A DNA stretch of 20,966 nucleotides from an uncultured Oscillospiraceae bacterium (GTDB taxonomy: Bacteria > Bacillota > Clostridia > Oscillospirales > Ruminococcaceae), in contig UQQY01000015.1 in assembly GCA_900543295.1 (NCBI GenBank), positions 1 through 20,966 on the forward strand. The letters run 5' to 3'. Shown here piece by piece: positions 8,055 through 14,842 of the stretch. The notes beneath the pieces are model-generated. The model ran no database searches. It was given only the letters and a program-made list of their open reading frames with translations, and was not told where the DNA came from. Positions within the stretch are counted from its first letter, which is position 1; the number at the start of each line of letters is the position of its first letter. A program made the translations under genes and the position numbers.

Positions 8055-8825
8055 CTATTTTTGTAAATTCGGCAAAAGCGTGAAAAGGAGCAGCATCGCA
8101 CCATAGCACACCGGCTGATGCAGCAGATAAACCACGATGGTATGCCTTCCGACAAAGGCCAGAAAACGACAGTGCATTTTATAAAACCATTGGGGACAGC
8201 GATTGGCCTTCACAATGCGTCCAAAGGAGACGCCTGCAAAAAACACGAAAATCCACGGAAAAATCGGGAAATAATCGGAGGAAAAGAAGCCCGCCCCGGG
8301 AAGCCCAATGGGAAAGAGAAATGCTGTGCTGTAGAAAAACGATGGGAGAGAAAACGAAAAAAGCGACGGCAGGCCTATTGCACCGTTCGGTACATCCGAA
8401 AACAGCCAGAACAGCAAAAGGCCGATTCCGACACCAGCAAGCGGCGGAACATGAGCCGCCAGCTTTTTGAGCGGCGGAAACAGCATCATGGCAATTCCCA
8501 GAAAATGCAGGATACCGAACAGAATGAGTTCATCCGGCATAAAAAGCGCCGTCACCGCAGTCAAAATCAAACCAAAACCAAAGCAGACCGCACCGCGCTT
8601 TAAATTAGAACGGGAATAGTGTCCCGCTGTGCCGGAAATGAAAATAAACAGCCCGGCGAACAGCGGCTGCAAAACATCCTGCATAAGCGAAGAAGTGAAT
8701 ATGGGAAAATCCACGCCGAATATGACAACCAAATCGAACATGGCATGATAGAACACCATGCAGATGATAGCAAAGCCGCGCACCTCGTCAATCAGATGAA
8801 CGCGGGAGGAAAGATCCTTTTTCAA
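8055..8825 (-). CDS. DUF1624/HGSNAT-like membrane acyltransferase
   Basis: A 256-residue integral membrane protein with about seven or eight hydrophobic segments. The N-terminal RVHLIDEVRGFAIICMVFYH (His27) followed by MFDLVV is the hallmark of the heparan-alpha-glucosaminide N-acetyltransferase catalytic domain family (DUF1624). Human HGSNAT uses a histidine in this region to carry acetyl groups across the lysosomal membrane. The bacterial members probably acylate an extracytoplasmic substrate, which is unknown here. The start is TTG at 8825, with AGGAGG (8835-8840) nine bases upstream; no better ATG exists. A consensus promoter lies at 8889-8917. No terminator is visible before pyk, so some read-through into pyk is possible. 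The family is fairly sure; the substrate is not. Confidence 0.82.
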   Translation of the reverse strand: MKKDLSSRVHLIDEVRGFAIICMVFYHAMFDLVVIFGVDFPIFTSSLMQDVLQPLFAGLFIFISGTAGHYSRSNLKRGAVCFGFGLILTAVTALFMPDELILFGILHFLGIAMMLFPPLKKLAAHVPPLAGVGIGLLLFWLFSDVPNGAIGLPSLFSFSLPSFFYSTAFLFPIGLPGAGFFSSDYFPIFPWIFVFFAGVSFGRIVKANRCPQWFYKMHCRFLAFVGRHTIVVYLLHQPVCYGAMLLLFTLLPNLQK

Positions 8826-8888
8826 AATAGCGCTCCTCCTAAAAAACTGGGATCATTCTCAGCAGTATTATGAAACTGTGTTCTTATC

Positions 8889-8917
8889 ATCCTACACGAA
8901 AAAATACGCATTGTCAA
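8889..8917 (-). promoter_or_regulatory. Sigma-A promoter of the DUF1624 gene
   Basis: On the - strand TTGACA (8912-8917), a 17-base spacer and TAGGAT (8889-8894). It is 64 bases upstream of the TTG start and diverges from the promoter at 8982-9010. Confidence 0.75.
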
Positions 8918-8981
8918 AAAGAAACGGTACGCAAAACAGTAAACGGTATTCCGTGTGTCAGACGCTTTTTCTGGATTCCTG

Positions 8982-9010
8982 TTGATGCAGGCGCGTCTCT
9001 GTGATATACT
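8982..9010 (+). promoter_or_regulatory. Sigma-A promoter of the DUF3784 gene
   Basis: TTGATG (8982-8987), a 17-base spacer ending in TGA (extended -10), and TATACT (9005-9010). It leaves a leader of about 65 bases before the ATG at 9082. Confidence 0.75.
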
Positions 9011-9081
9011 TTGATTTATCAAAATCCCGAACCGAACGCGGAAGGCAAATTTAAAATCGGGATTTGAAAGCTGGGTGTATT

Positions 9082-9402
9082 ATGGAAGAATTAACAGGGG
9101 CAATTATTTGTGCTGTTTTTGCGCTTGCCTGTTTTATTATCAGCGTTATGCAATTCAAAGAAAAAGGATTCCTTTTCAATAACGCATACATTTGGGCGTC
9201 TAAACAGGAACGGGAGAAAATGGATAAGAAGCCTTACTATCGTCAGTCCGGTATTGTGTTCGCTTTATGCGGGGCAATCTTTCTCAGTATGGCTCTTGCG
9301 TGCATTTTACTGACGAACTGGCTCTGGATCGTTACGGGAGCGCTGACTGCCGCAGTGCTTACATATGCCGTTGCCTCTTCGATAAAAGAAAGAAACGAGT
9401 AA
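9082..9402 (+). CDS. Small membrane protein, DUF3784 family
   Basis: A 106-residue protein with a first hydrophobic helix (about residues 6-24), a soluble loop GFLFNNAYIWASKQEREKMD followed by KKPYYRQSG, and two closely spaced C-terminal helices (about 58-95). The loop with NNAYI-AS-EER-KMDKKPYYRQ is the signature of DUF3784 proteins, which are common in Clostridia and Bacilli and have no known function. The ATG at 9082 is taken as start with a weak GGGTG site (9073-9077) before it. An in-frame TTG at 9064 would add six residues and cannot be excluded. It is transcribed alone from its own promoter, and a weak terminator-like hairpin follows. Confidence 0.8.
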   Translation: MEELTGAIICAVFALACFIISVMQFKEKGFLFNNAYIWASKQEREKMDKKPYYRQSGIVFALCGAIFLSMALACILLTNWLWIVTGALTAAVLTYAVASSIKERNE

Positions 9403-9437
9403 GGCAAGACCAGACTGCTGATACATATATCTGCGTG

Positions 9438-9457
9438 CAAAAGCCGACGGCCTTTTT
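9438..9457 (+). terminator. Weak terminator-like hairpin after the DUF3784 gene
   Basis: AAAAGCC pairs with GGCCTTTT around a three-base loop with one bulged C, and TTTTTAT follows. The stem is short, so efficiency is doubtful. It lies 35 bases after the stop codon. Confidence 0.4.
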
Positions 9458-9526
9458 ATACCCCGTTTCAAAAGAAGAATACGCAAAACACCCGAAACGC
9501 GGTGCGCACAGGCCAACAGTTCTGCA

Positions 9527-9555
9527 TTGATTCGCGGACGGACATTCGTTATAAT
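9527..9555 (+). promoter_or_regulatory. Sigma-A promoter of the dehydrogenase gene
   Basis: TTGATT (9527-9532), exactly 17 bases of spacer, and a perfect TATAAT (9550-9555). The transcript would start near 9562, ten bases before the small hairpin at 9572-9587. Confidence 0.82.
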
Positions 9556-9571
9556 GAAAAACAGAACGCAC

Positions 9572-9587
9572 GCTCCCAAAAGGGAGC
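9572..9587 (+). promoter_or_regulatory. Small leader hairpin before the dehydrogenase
   Basis: GCTCCC (9572-9577) and GGGAGC (9582-9587) pair perfectly around AAAA. The hairpin sits near the 5' end of the predicted transcript, nine bases before the GAGGA ribosome binding site (9596-9600). It may stabilise the message or sequester an upstream AGGGAG decoy site. There is no T-run, so it is not a terminator. Confidence 0.4.
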
Positions 9588-9608
9588 TTGAAAGCGAGGA
9601 ACGGTAAA

Positions 9609-10484
9609 ATGAAAAACATCGGCTTTATCGGCATTGGAATTATGGGACGTTCCATGGCCGCAAACCTGATCAAGGCGGGCTTTCGCCTGACGGTGCATAC
9701 CAGGCGCAAAGAGAAGATTGAAGATTTTCTGCGCGAAAGCGGAGCGGAATGGGCCGAAAGTCCCGCCGACTGCGCCAGAGGACAGGACGCGGTTATCACA
9801 ATGGTCGGTTATCCCAAAGACGTGGAAGATGTCTACTTTGGGGAAAACGGCATTTTATCTGGCGCGGAGCAGGGCGCTTATCTAATTGATATGACTACCA
9901 CCGACCCGCGGCTTTGCCCGCGAATTGCAGAGGCTGGAAAGCCCAAAGGCCTGCACGTTTTAGACGCGCCCGTTTCCGGCGGCGATACCGGCGCAAAGGC
10001 CGGCACGCTCTCCATCATGGCGGGCGGCGACGAGTCGGATTTTACCGCGTGTCTGCCGCTGTTTGAGGCCATGGGCAAGACTATTGTTTACGAGGGGCCG
10101 CACGGCGCGGGACAACACACCAAGATGGCAAATCAGATTGCCATTGCCGGCGCGCTTGCAGGCGTATGCGAGGCGGTTGCCTACGGCGAACGTATGGGGC
10201 TTGACACCGCCCGAATGCTCAAGAGCATTGAAAACGGCGCGGCCGGCAGCTTTCAAATGAGCGCCAACGGCCCGAAAATGATAAGCGGGGACGACGCGCC
10301 CGGCTTCTTTTTAAAGCATTTTGTAAAGGACATGCGGATCGCACTCGCGCAGAGCGGCGAAGAACTGCCCGTTCTGGCGCAGGTTTTAAACATAAATGAA
10401 TCGCTTGAAAAAGCAGGCTTCGGCGACTGCGGTACACAGGCAATGATTCACGGTTACCGTAAAAATAAGTCCGGCTGTCTGTAA
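9609..10484 (+). CDS. NAD(P)-dependent beta-hydroxyacid dehydrogenase
   Basis: A 291-residue oxidoreductase of the 3-hydroxyisobutyrate dehydrogenase / tartronate semialdehyde reductase / glyoxylate reductase family. The Rossmann motif GFIGIGIMG (residues 5-13) is followed after the second strand by HTRRKEK. The Arg residues there suggest, but do not prove, NADPH preference. The substrate-binding motif DAPVSGGDTGAKAGTLSIM starts at Asp119, and GAGQHTKMANQ provides the catalytic Lys172. Length is typical. The ATG at 9609 is chosen because GAGGA (9596-9600) stands eight bases upstream; an in-frame TTG at 9588 has no usable site. It is monocistronic between a clear promoter and a strong terminator. 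The exact substrate cannot be told from sequence, and there are no pathway neighbours. Confidence 0.9.
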   Translation: MKNIGFIGIGIMGRSMAANLIKAGFRLTVHTRRKEKIEDFLRESGAEWAESPADCARGQDAVITMVGYPKDVEDVYFGENGILSGAEQGAYLIDMTTTDPRLCPRIAEAGKPKGLHVLDAPVSGGDTGAKAGTLSIMAGGDESDFTACLPLFEAMGKTIVYEGPHGAGQHTKMANQIAIAGALAGVCEAVAYGERMGLDTARMLKSIENGAAGSFQMSANGPKMISGDDAPGFFLKHFVKDMRIALAQSGEELPVLAQVLNINESLEKAGFGDCGTQAMIHGYRKNKSGCL

Positions 10485-10518
10485 GCGAAACACCTTTCGC
10501 CCCTTTTAAAGCTAAAAC

Positions 10519-10558
10519 AGCAAAAAGCGTGGGAATTCAAAGTCCCACGCTTTTTGCT
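10519..10558. terminator. Strong bidirectional terminator
   Basis: Perfect 16-base arms (AGCAAAAAGCGTGGGA at 10519-10534 and its complement at 10543-10558) enclose an eight-base loop. A/T runs inside the arms serve both directions. It lies between the convergent dehydrogenase and GNAT genes, and its right arm reaches the last base of the GNAT stop codon. Confidence 0.92.
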
Positions 10559-11061
10559 TATGACAGACAAAACACAAGGGAGTCTATTTCCTTCTCATAT
10601 CCCTCTTCGGCAAAGCCAAGTTTTAAGAGCAGGGCAATGCTTGCTTTGTTTTCTGTGTCCGTACAGCATACGATCTCCCGACCCGGAAAACATCTGCGCA
10701 GCTTTTGCAGCAGCGCGGAAAGCAGCTCAAACGCAAAGCCCTGCCTGTGGTACCGGTAGGAAACCGTATAGCCAAGCGAAATCGTTTCCTTCGCAACTGA
10801 AACAAACAGATCCCCTGCGATTTCTCCGGTATCTCTGCGGGCGATAGCAAGACGGCTTTCCCCTTCTGAAAAAGGATCGTCCGTTTTTGATCGCTCGATC
10901 AGGCTGCTTAAATTCTCACGGTCTGTGAACTGTCCGCGCTGGTAGCGGGCACAGTCGGGATGCTTTCGATAGTCAACAAGAGATTCCAAATCCGCCATGC
11001 AAAAATTGCGCAGAAGCAGGCGTTCTGTTTCAAGATATACGTGCATACTATTCAAGTTCAT
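10558..11061 (-). CDS. GNAT acetyltransferase (RimJ/RimL-like)
   Basis: A 167-residue protein beginning MNLNSMHVYLETERLLLRNF. ETERLLLR is the classic N-terminal strand of RimJ/RimL-type GNAT proteins, which move acetyl from acetyl-CoA to an amine, often a protein N-terminus or a small molecule. Later features include GDLFVSVAKETISLGYTVSY and a YRHQGFAFELLSALL helix corresponding to the CoA pyrophosphate-binding R/Q-x-x-G-x-A region. NKASIALLLKLGFAEEGYEKE is the typical closing motif. The start at 11061 is supported by GGAGG (11071-11075) nine bases upstream. The gene overlaps the preceding PH-domain gene by 14 bases, so translation is probably coupled. The stop codon lies at the edge of the terminator stem. 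The substrate is unknown. Confidence 0.85.
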   Translation of the reverse strand: MNLNSMHVYLETERLLLRNFCMADLESLVDYRKHPDCARYQRGQFTDRENLSSLIERSKTDDPFSEGESRLAIARRDTGEIAGDLFVSVAKETISLGYTVSYRYHRQGFAFELLSALLQKLRRCFPGREIVCCTDTENKASIALLLKLGFAEEGYEKEIDSLVFCLS

Positions 11062-11446
11062 CCTTGTCATCCTCCGTATCATCATGTCCATGATCGAGAA
11101 GCTCTCCCACGCGAATCCTGCGCGCAAGCTTCATCTCTTCCACTTGATTATGTATCAGCTCCTTGACCTCGCGCGGATGCCTGATATTTTTAAGCTCCAG
11201 TATCGGCGTTGTTTTGTCGGAGGAATGCAGCTTTACCGTACCTACGCCGAAAATACGCTGCCAAAGCGAGCGCGACAGGCTCAAATCCCGCACACGGTAT
11301 AAGAGCGCTTCCTCCTGTTTCATGTTGAAAAAACCCACCTCCAAAAAAATCCGATCCTCGCTCAAACGGTAGCGCGTAAAGGAAAGCGGCATACCAAGCA
11401 CGCGCTTTCGGTCTTTCCACAGATAGGTTATCGATACTTTTTTCAT
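11048..11446 (-). CDS. PH-domain protein (bPH2/YdbT-like)
   Basis: A 132-residue protein whose middle part LSFTRYRLSEDRIFLEVGFF, then EEALLYRVRDLSLSRSLWQR and FGVGTVKLHSSD, follows the pattern of bacterial PH-like domains (bPH_2, the domain repeated in YdbS/YdbT). Usual members carry membrane helices; this one has none and appears to be a single cytoplasmic domain. The C-terminus is acidic (DDTEDDKDELE). A GGGAG site precedes the ATG by 12 bases. It starts 27 bases after the MATE gene and overlaps the GNAT gene, so it is the middle gene of a three-gene operon. A stand-alone bPH2 protein of this size is common in Clostridia, but its job is not known. Confidence 0.78.
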   Translation of the reverse strand: MKKVSITYLWKDRKRVLGMPLSFTRYRLSEDRIFLEVGFFNMKQEEALLYRVRDLSLSRSLWQRIFGVGTVKLHSSDKTTPILELKNIRHPREVKELIHNQVEEMKLARRIRVGELLDHGHDDTEDDKDELE

Positions 11447-11473
11447 TCCAGCGTAACACTCCCTTTTGATCCG

Positions 11474-12883
11474 TTATACTTCGATCTTTGTCCAGCGGCC
11501 GCTGCGGAAGCGTGTCATGGAAAACAGCATACGCAAAAACTGATCGCCGAACAGACCGAGCCATGCGCCGACAAGGCCGAGTCCGCAGGGGAAGCACAGC
11601 ACCCATGACAGCCCCGGACGAATGATGCCGATGCTGATAAAGGAGGAAAAGGCAACGAATTTTGTATCCCCCGCGCCGCGCAGGCAGCCGGAATAAACCA
11701 CCTGAGCCGTCTGCACATGCGTTGTGCATGCGATAATAATCAGAATAACGCCGCCCAAGGCAATAACCTGCGCATCATCGGTGAAGAGCTCGATAAGAAA
11801 ATGACGGCCGACAAGAAAGAACGCGAAAAGCGCCGTCGAAATACAAAACGCCATTCGCTGACCGGTTTTTCCGTAAATGATCGCCATATCAGGGCGTTTT
11901 GCACCGAGGCTTTGCCCCACCAGGGATGAAGCCGCCACGCCCAGCCCGTCGCCGAAGGCGAAGGACAGATTGATGATATTCATGCAGATTTGATGCGTTG
12001 CAAATGCAACGGTTCCAAGTCCCGCGACGATCTTGGCATATGTAAAAAAGCCGACGCGCATAAAAACCTGCTCTACCATCGCGCTGCCGCTGATCGAAGA
12101 AAGCGCGCTCATTGTCTTTTTGTCAAAACGCCATCCGGCTTTGACATGAATATCAAGAAAATGAGAATGATAAAAAAGCGACATAACCGACATTGCGCAG
12201 CCCACGGCATTTCCGATCGCCGTTGCAGCGGCTGCGCCCGCAACGCCCATTTTCGGAAAAATCCAGACGCCGTTTATGAGCAGATAATTAAAAATAATAT
12301 TCACAACGTTCGCGGTCAGATTTGTCCGCATGGAAATTTTCGTATTGCCCGCGCCGCGCTGCGCCGCATTGATGGTAAGGCTCAAAGAGGTGAAAACGAT
12401 GCTGGTCATCAAAATCTGAAAGTAAATGGTCGCGTCGTCGATGATGTCTGCGCCGGCGCCGGCAAAAAGCAGGATCGGCCGGGCGAATACTGCGCCGACA
12501 ACCGACATCAAAGCGGACAGCCCCAGACTGATCATCATCGCCTGCCTTAAGCAGCTGTTTGCACCGAGCATATCCTGCTGTCCCTTACGGCGGGCAACCA
12601 CTGCGGTTACGCCGACGTTCAGCGAAAAGATAACCGCAAGCAAAATGAATTTCGGCTGATTGGTAATGCCGACGGCAGCAATGGCCTCCGGTCCGATCCC
12701 GCCGACCATCATGGTATCGATTGAGCCGATCAGACTGACGAGTACCGATTCGACCGCACAGGGCCACGTCAGATCAAACTGCCGTTTATATACCTCTTTT
12801 GTGGCAGGGAGCGGCTTGTCCGTGTGCTGCGACGGCTTCAGCATATAGCGAATTGAGAAAAAACGCCGTATGAGATTTGTCAC
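11474..12883 (-). CDS. MATE family efflux transporter
   Basis: A 469-residue membrane protein with about 12 hydrophobic helices arranged as two similar halves. The first half has FDLTWPCAVESVLVSLIGSIDTMMVGGIG, with the conserved helix 1 to helix 2 region of NorM/DinF-type antiporters, then AVGITNQPKF. MATE proteins export cationic compounds in exchange for Na+ or H+. The start is GTG at 12883 with AAGGAG (12894-12899) ten bases upstream; a promoter with 17-base spacing lies at 12909-12937. It leads an operon with the PH-domain and GNAT genes. The acetyltransferase next to an exporter could hint at drug or metabolite modification, but this is speculation. The C-terminus RSGRWTKIEV lacks extra domains. 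Confidence 0.9.
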   Translation of the reverse strand: MTNLIRRFFSIRYMLKPSQHTDKPLPATKEVYKRQFDLTWPCAVESVLVSLIGSIDTMMVGGIGPEAIAAVGITNQPKFILLAVIFSLNVGVTAVVARRKGQQDMLGANSCLRQAMMISLGLSALMSVVGAVFARPILLFAGAGADIIDDATIYFQILMTSIVFTSLSLTINAAQRGAGNTKISMRTNLTANVVNIIFNYLLINGVWIFPKMGVAGAAAATAIGNAVGCAMSVMSLFYHSHFLDIHVKAGWRFDKKTMSALSSISGSAMVEQVFMRVGFFTYAKIVAGLGTVAFATHQICMNIINLSFAFGDGLGVAASSLVGQSLGAKRPDMAIIYGKTGQRMAFCISTALFAFFLVGRHFLIELFTDDAQVIALGGVILIIIACTTHVQTAQVVYSGCLRGAGDTKFVAFSSFISIGIIRPGLSWVLCFPCGLGLVGAWLGLFGDQFLRMLFSMTRFRSGRWTKIEV

Positions 12884-12908
12884 GCAAAACGATCTCCTTT
12901 ATAAAGTA

Positions 12909-12937
12909 TTTATATTTTTTTATTTTAACATAAACAA
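12909..12937 (-). promoter_or_regulatory. Sigma-A promoter of the MATE operon
   Basis: On the - strand TTGTTT (12932-12937), a 17-base A/T-rich spacer and TATAAA (12909-12914). It is placed about ten bases before the AAGGAG site at 12894-12899, so the leader is very short. The region is so A/T-rich that alternative -10 boxes are possible. Confidence 0.5.
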
Positions 12938-13023
12938 AAGACGGTTACAAGACGAGCGGCGGGACGGATCCTGTTTCGGCGGTCAGGGGGCTTATACGAA
13001 TTTTCTGTTTTCACTCTATCATC

Positions 13024-13052
13024 TTGCCTGCTTTTGTGTTTCATGCTATCAT
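13024..13052 (+). promoter_or_regulatory. Sigma-A promoter of the nucleoside hydrolase gene
   Basis: TTGCCT (13024-13029), a 17-base spacer ending TGC (extended -10), and TATCAT (13047-13052). The ATG is 40 bases downstream. It diverges from the MATE promoter. Confidence 0.65.
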
Positions 13053-13092
13053 AACAGTGAACAAAACTGTACCGAAAGGAAGCGTCGGCAAA

Positions 13093-14010
13093 ATGAACCG
13101 TCCGATTATCTTAGATACTGATCCCGGCATCGACGATGCCGTAGCCCTTGCCGTCCTGCATCACTACCGCGCGGATGAGGTGCGTTTGATTGTCGCAGGA
13201 TACGGGAATATTGCAAAAGAGCATACCGTGCAGAATGCTCTGACCATGTGTTCGCTTTTAAAATGGGATGTGCCGGTGCTTCCCGCGTCCGACGGCCCGG
13301 TAAAGGGCGGCTATGAGACGGCGGCGCACATTCATGGCTCCGACGGACTGGGCGGACTTTTCCTTTCAGAGAACAAAAAGACGCCCGTTTCCACGGACGA
13401 CTGGCTTTTGTACTGTTATCAGACGATCTGCGCGGCAGGATGCGCCGATTATATTACGTTAGGACCGCTCACCAATCTTGCTATGCTGCTCACCCGCTTT
13501 CCGGACGTAAAGCGGCATCTAGGAACAGTCGTCGTCATGGGCGGCGGGATCGACATGGGCAATGTGCGTCCCTTTGCAGAATTCAACATTTTCTGCGATC
13601 CTCAAAGCGCTGCGCTGGTTCTGCGGGAAATAAGCGACCTTGCTCTTGTCCCGCTCAATACGACAAGCGCCGTTGCGTTCACTTTGCCTCAGATCGGGGA
13701 GATCGGACAGCAGGATACTGCTCTTGCCCGCGCCATGCAAAAAATCCTCACGGCGAACTATCATGCCTGTGTGCGCTACGGCGAATCCGGTTCCACCATG
13801 CACGACTCAACCGCCGTTTTATACTATCTTTTTCCCGAGCTTTTCACCGTGCGGCAGTGCGGCATTGACGTAAACTGCTCAGATAAGCCGGGTCGTACCT
13901 CTGTTACAGATGTACGGCACAACGTTACGCTTACAAAGGAAACGGACGCGCCCCTGCTGCTGCAAAAGATTATGGCCTGCGTTAAAGGGGAAAGCACTCC
14001 TCGCGGCTGA
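13093..14010 (+). CDS. Inosine/uridine-preferring nucleoside hydrolase
   Basis: A 305-residue enzyme that cleaves the N-glycosidic bond of ribonucleosides to free base and ribose in purine/pyrimidine salvage. The N-terminal LDTDPGIDDAVAL holds the calcium-binding aspartates (Asp8, Asp10, Asp14, Asp15) that define the IU-NH fold. Further family features are ITLGPLTNLA, VVMGGGIDMGN, and AEFNIFCDPQSAALVL with the conserved Asn and Asp near the active site. The C-terminal MHDSTAVLY carries the last conserved Asp. Length fits RihA/B/C-type enzymes, but the base preference cannot be fixed. The ATG at 13093 follows AAGGA (13076-13080) by 12 bases; an upstream in-frame extension to 13024 would overlap the promoter and is rejected. 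Its last 29 bases overlap the convergent ABC ATPase gene. Confidence 0.93.
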   Translation: MNRPIILDTDPGIDDAVALAVLHHYRADEVRLIVAGYGNIAKEHTVQNALTMCSLLKWDVPVLPASDGPVKGGYETAAHIHGSDGLGGLFLSENKKTPVSTDDWLLYCYQTICAAGCADYITLGPLTNLAMLLTRFPDVKRHLGTVVVMGGGIDMGNVRPFAEFNIFCDPQSAALVLREISDLALVPLNTTSAVAFTLPQIGEIGQQDTALARAMQKILTANYHACVRYGESGSTMHDSTAVLYYLFPELFTVRQCGIDVNCSDKPGRTSVTDVRHNVTLTKETDAPLLLQKIMACVKGESTPRG

Positions 14011-14671
14011 TTCTGCCGTCTGCAAAGCAGATCCGGCGCGGCGCGGCCGCTGCAACGGCAGGATCATGCGTAATTAAGATAATGGTCGTCCCGTTTTCAT
14101 GCAGGCCGTGCAACAGGCGCATGATCTCGCCGCCGGACGCGCTGTCCAGATTTCCGGTCGGCTCGTCCGCCAGAATCACCGGCGGACGCGAAGCAACGGC
14201 GCGTGCAATAGCGGTGCGCTGCTGCTGGCCGCCGGAAAGCTGACTTGGCAGATGGTGCATCCGCTCAGCAAGGCCAACCTCGCAGAGCGCCTGCTCGGCA
14301 AGCTCGCGGCGCCGGGCGCGGGAAAGCCCGCGGTAGCGCAGCGGGAGCTCCACGTTTTCAATCGCAGTCAGGCACTGGATCAGATGAAAGCCCTGAAAAA
14401 CGAACCCGATTTTCCGGTTGCGGATGGCGGAAAGGCGGCGATCCGACAAATCGGCTACCGGCTCCCCATCCAGAAGATAATCGCCGCTGTCCGGCGTATC
14501 CAGACAGCCGATAATGTTCATCAGTGTGGATTTTCCGGAGCCGGAGCTTCCTACAATGGTTACAAATTCTCCTCGGCGAACCGACAGATTGATATCCTTT
14601 AAGACCGGCAAAATGCCATCGCCTGTCGGAAAGCTCTTCGTAATGCCTTTTAGTTCAATCAGATTTTTCAT
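13982..14671 (-). CDS. ABC transporter ATPase, MacB/LolD type, without permease
   Basis: A 229-residue ATP-binding subunit with Walker A GSSGSGKST (residues 41-49), Q-loop Gln93, signature LSGGQQQR (145-152), Walker B VILADEP ending in catalytic Glu170, and the H-loop in ILITHDP. The N-terminal ELKGITKSFPTGDG and the stretch RNRKIGFVFQGFHL are typical of the MacB/LolD/FtsE-like class. These proteins work with FtsX-like permeases in antimicrobial peptide resistance, lipoprotein handling or other mechanotransmission. The start at 14671 has GGAGAGG nine bases upstream; an in-frame start at 14698 is less likely. No FtsX/MacB permease lies on either side: the upstream gene is a divergent sulfatase and the downstream gene is convergent. 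The subunit must pair with a distant permease or act differently. Confidence 0.9.
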   Translation of the reverse strand: MKNLIELKGITKSFPTGDGILPVLKDINLSVRRGEFVTIVGSSGSGKSTLMNIIGCLDTPDSGDYLLDGEPVADLSDRRLSAIRNRKIGFVFQGFHLIQCLTAIENVELPLRYRGLSRARRRELAEQALCEVGLAERMHHLPSQLSGGQQQRTAIARAVASRPPVILADEPTGNLDSASGGEIMRLLHGLHENGTTIILITHDPAVAAAAPRRICFADGRISREECFPL

Positions 14672-14737
14672 TTCACAGCACCTCTCCGCAGTTACCATAC
14701 CCGCTTTTCAAGAAGGTATGCGCCGGATTTCAGCATA

Positions 14738-14775
14738 CAAAAAACGGCAGAACAGGAGCTGTCTTCGACCGTTTT
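14738..14775 (-). terminator. Terminator-like hairpin upstream of the ABC ATPase
   Basis: On the - strand AAAACGG (14769-14775) pairs with CCGTTTT (14740-14746), with inner ACAG/CTGT pairing. The second arm runs into six T. It has the look of an intrinsic terminator but no gene ends here on the - strand; the ABC ATPase begins about 70 bases further on. It could be a leader attenuator of that gene or could shield it from antisense transcription. Confidence 0.45.
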
Positions 14776-14842
14776 CCCGCTAAGGAATACAATTGTTAAA
14801 ATCGTTTTTATTGTAAAGGAATAAAAAAACAGGAGGATAATC

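Noticed and set aside
7512..8066. A 184-codon + strand frame antisense to the start of pyk
   Set aside because: It lies opposite a certain gene, has no ribosome binding site and its composition is that of antisense codon bias.
11990..12550. A 186-codon + strand frame inside the MATE gene
   Set aside because: It is antisense to a certain transporter gene; the Cys/Arg/His-rich translation is typical of a shadow frame.
12884..13092. Possible riboswitch or operator between the MATE and nucleoside hydrolase genes
   Set aside because: Apart from the two divergent promoters I saw no conserved riboswitch core or long stem. The MATE leader is too short for a riboswitch.
14099..14602. A 167-codon + strand frame opposite the ABC ATPase
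   Set aside because: The opposite strand encodes all ATPase motifs; this frame has no start signal or family features.
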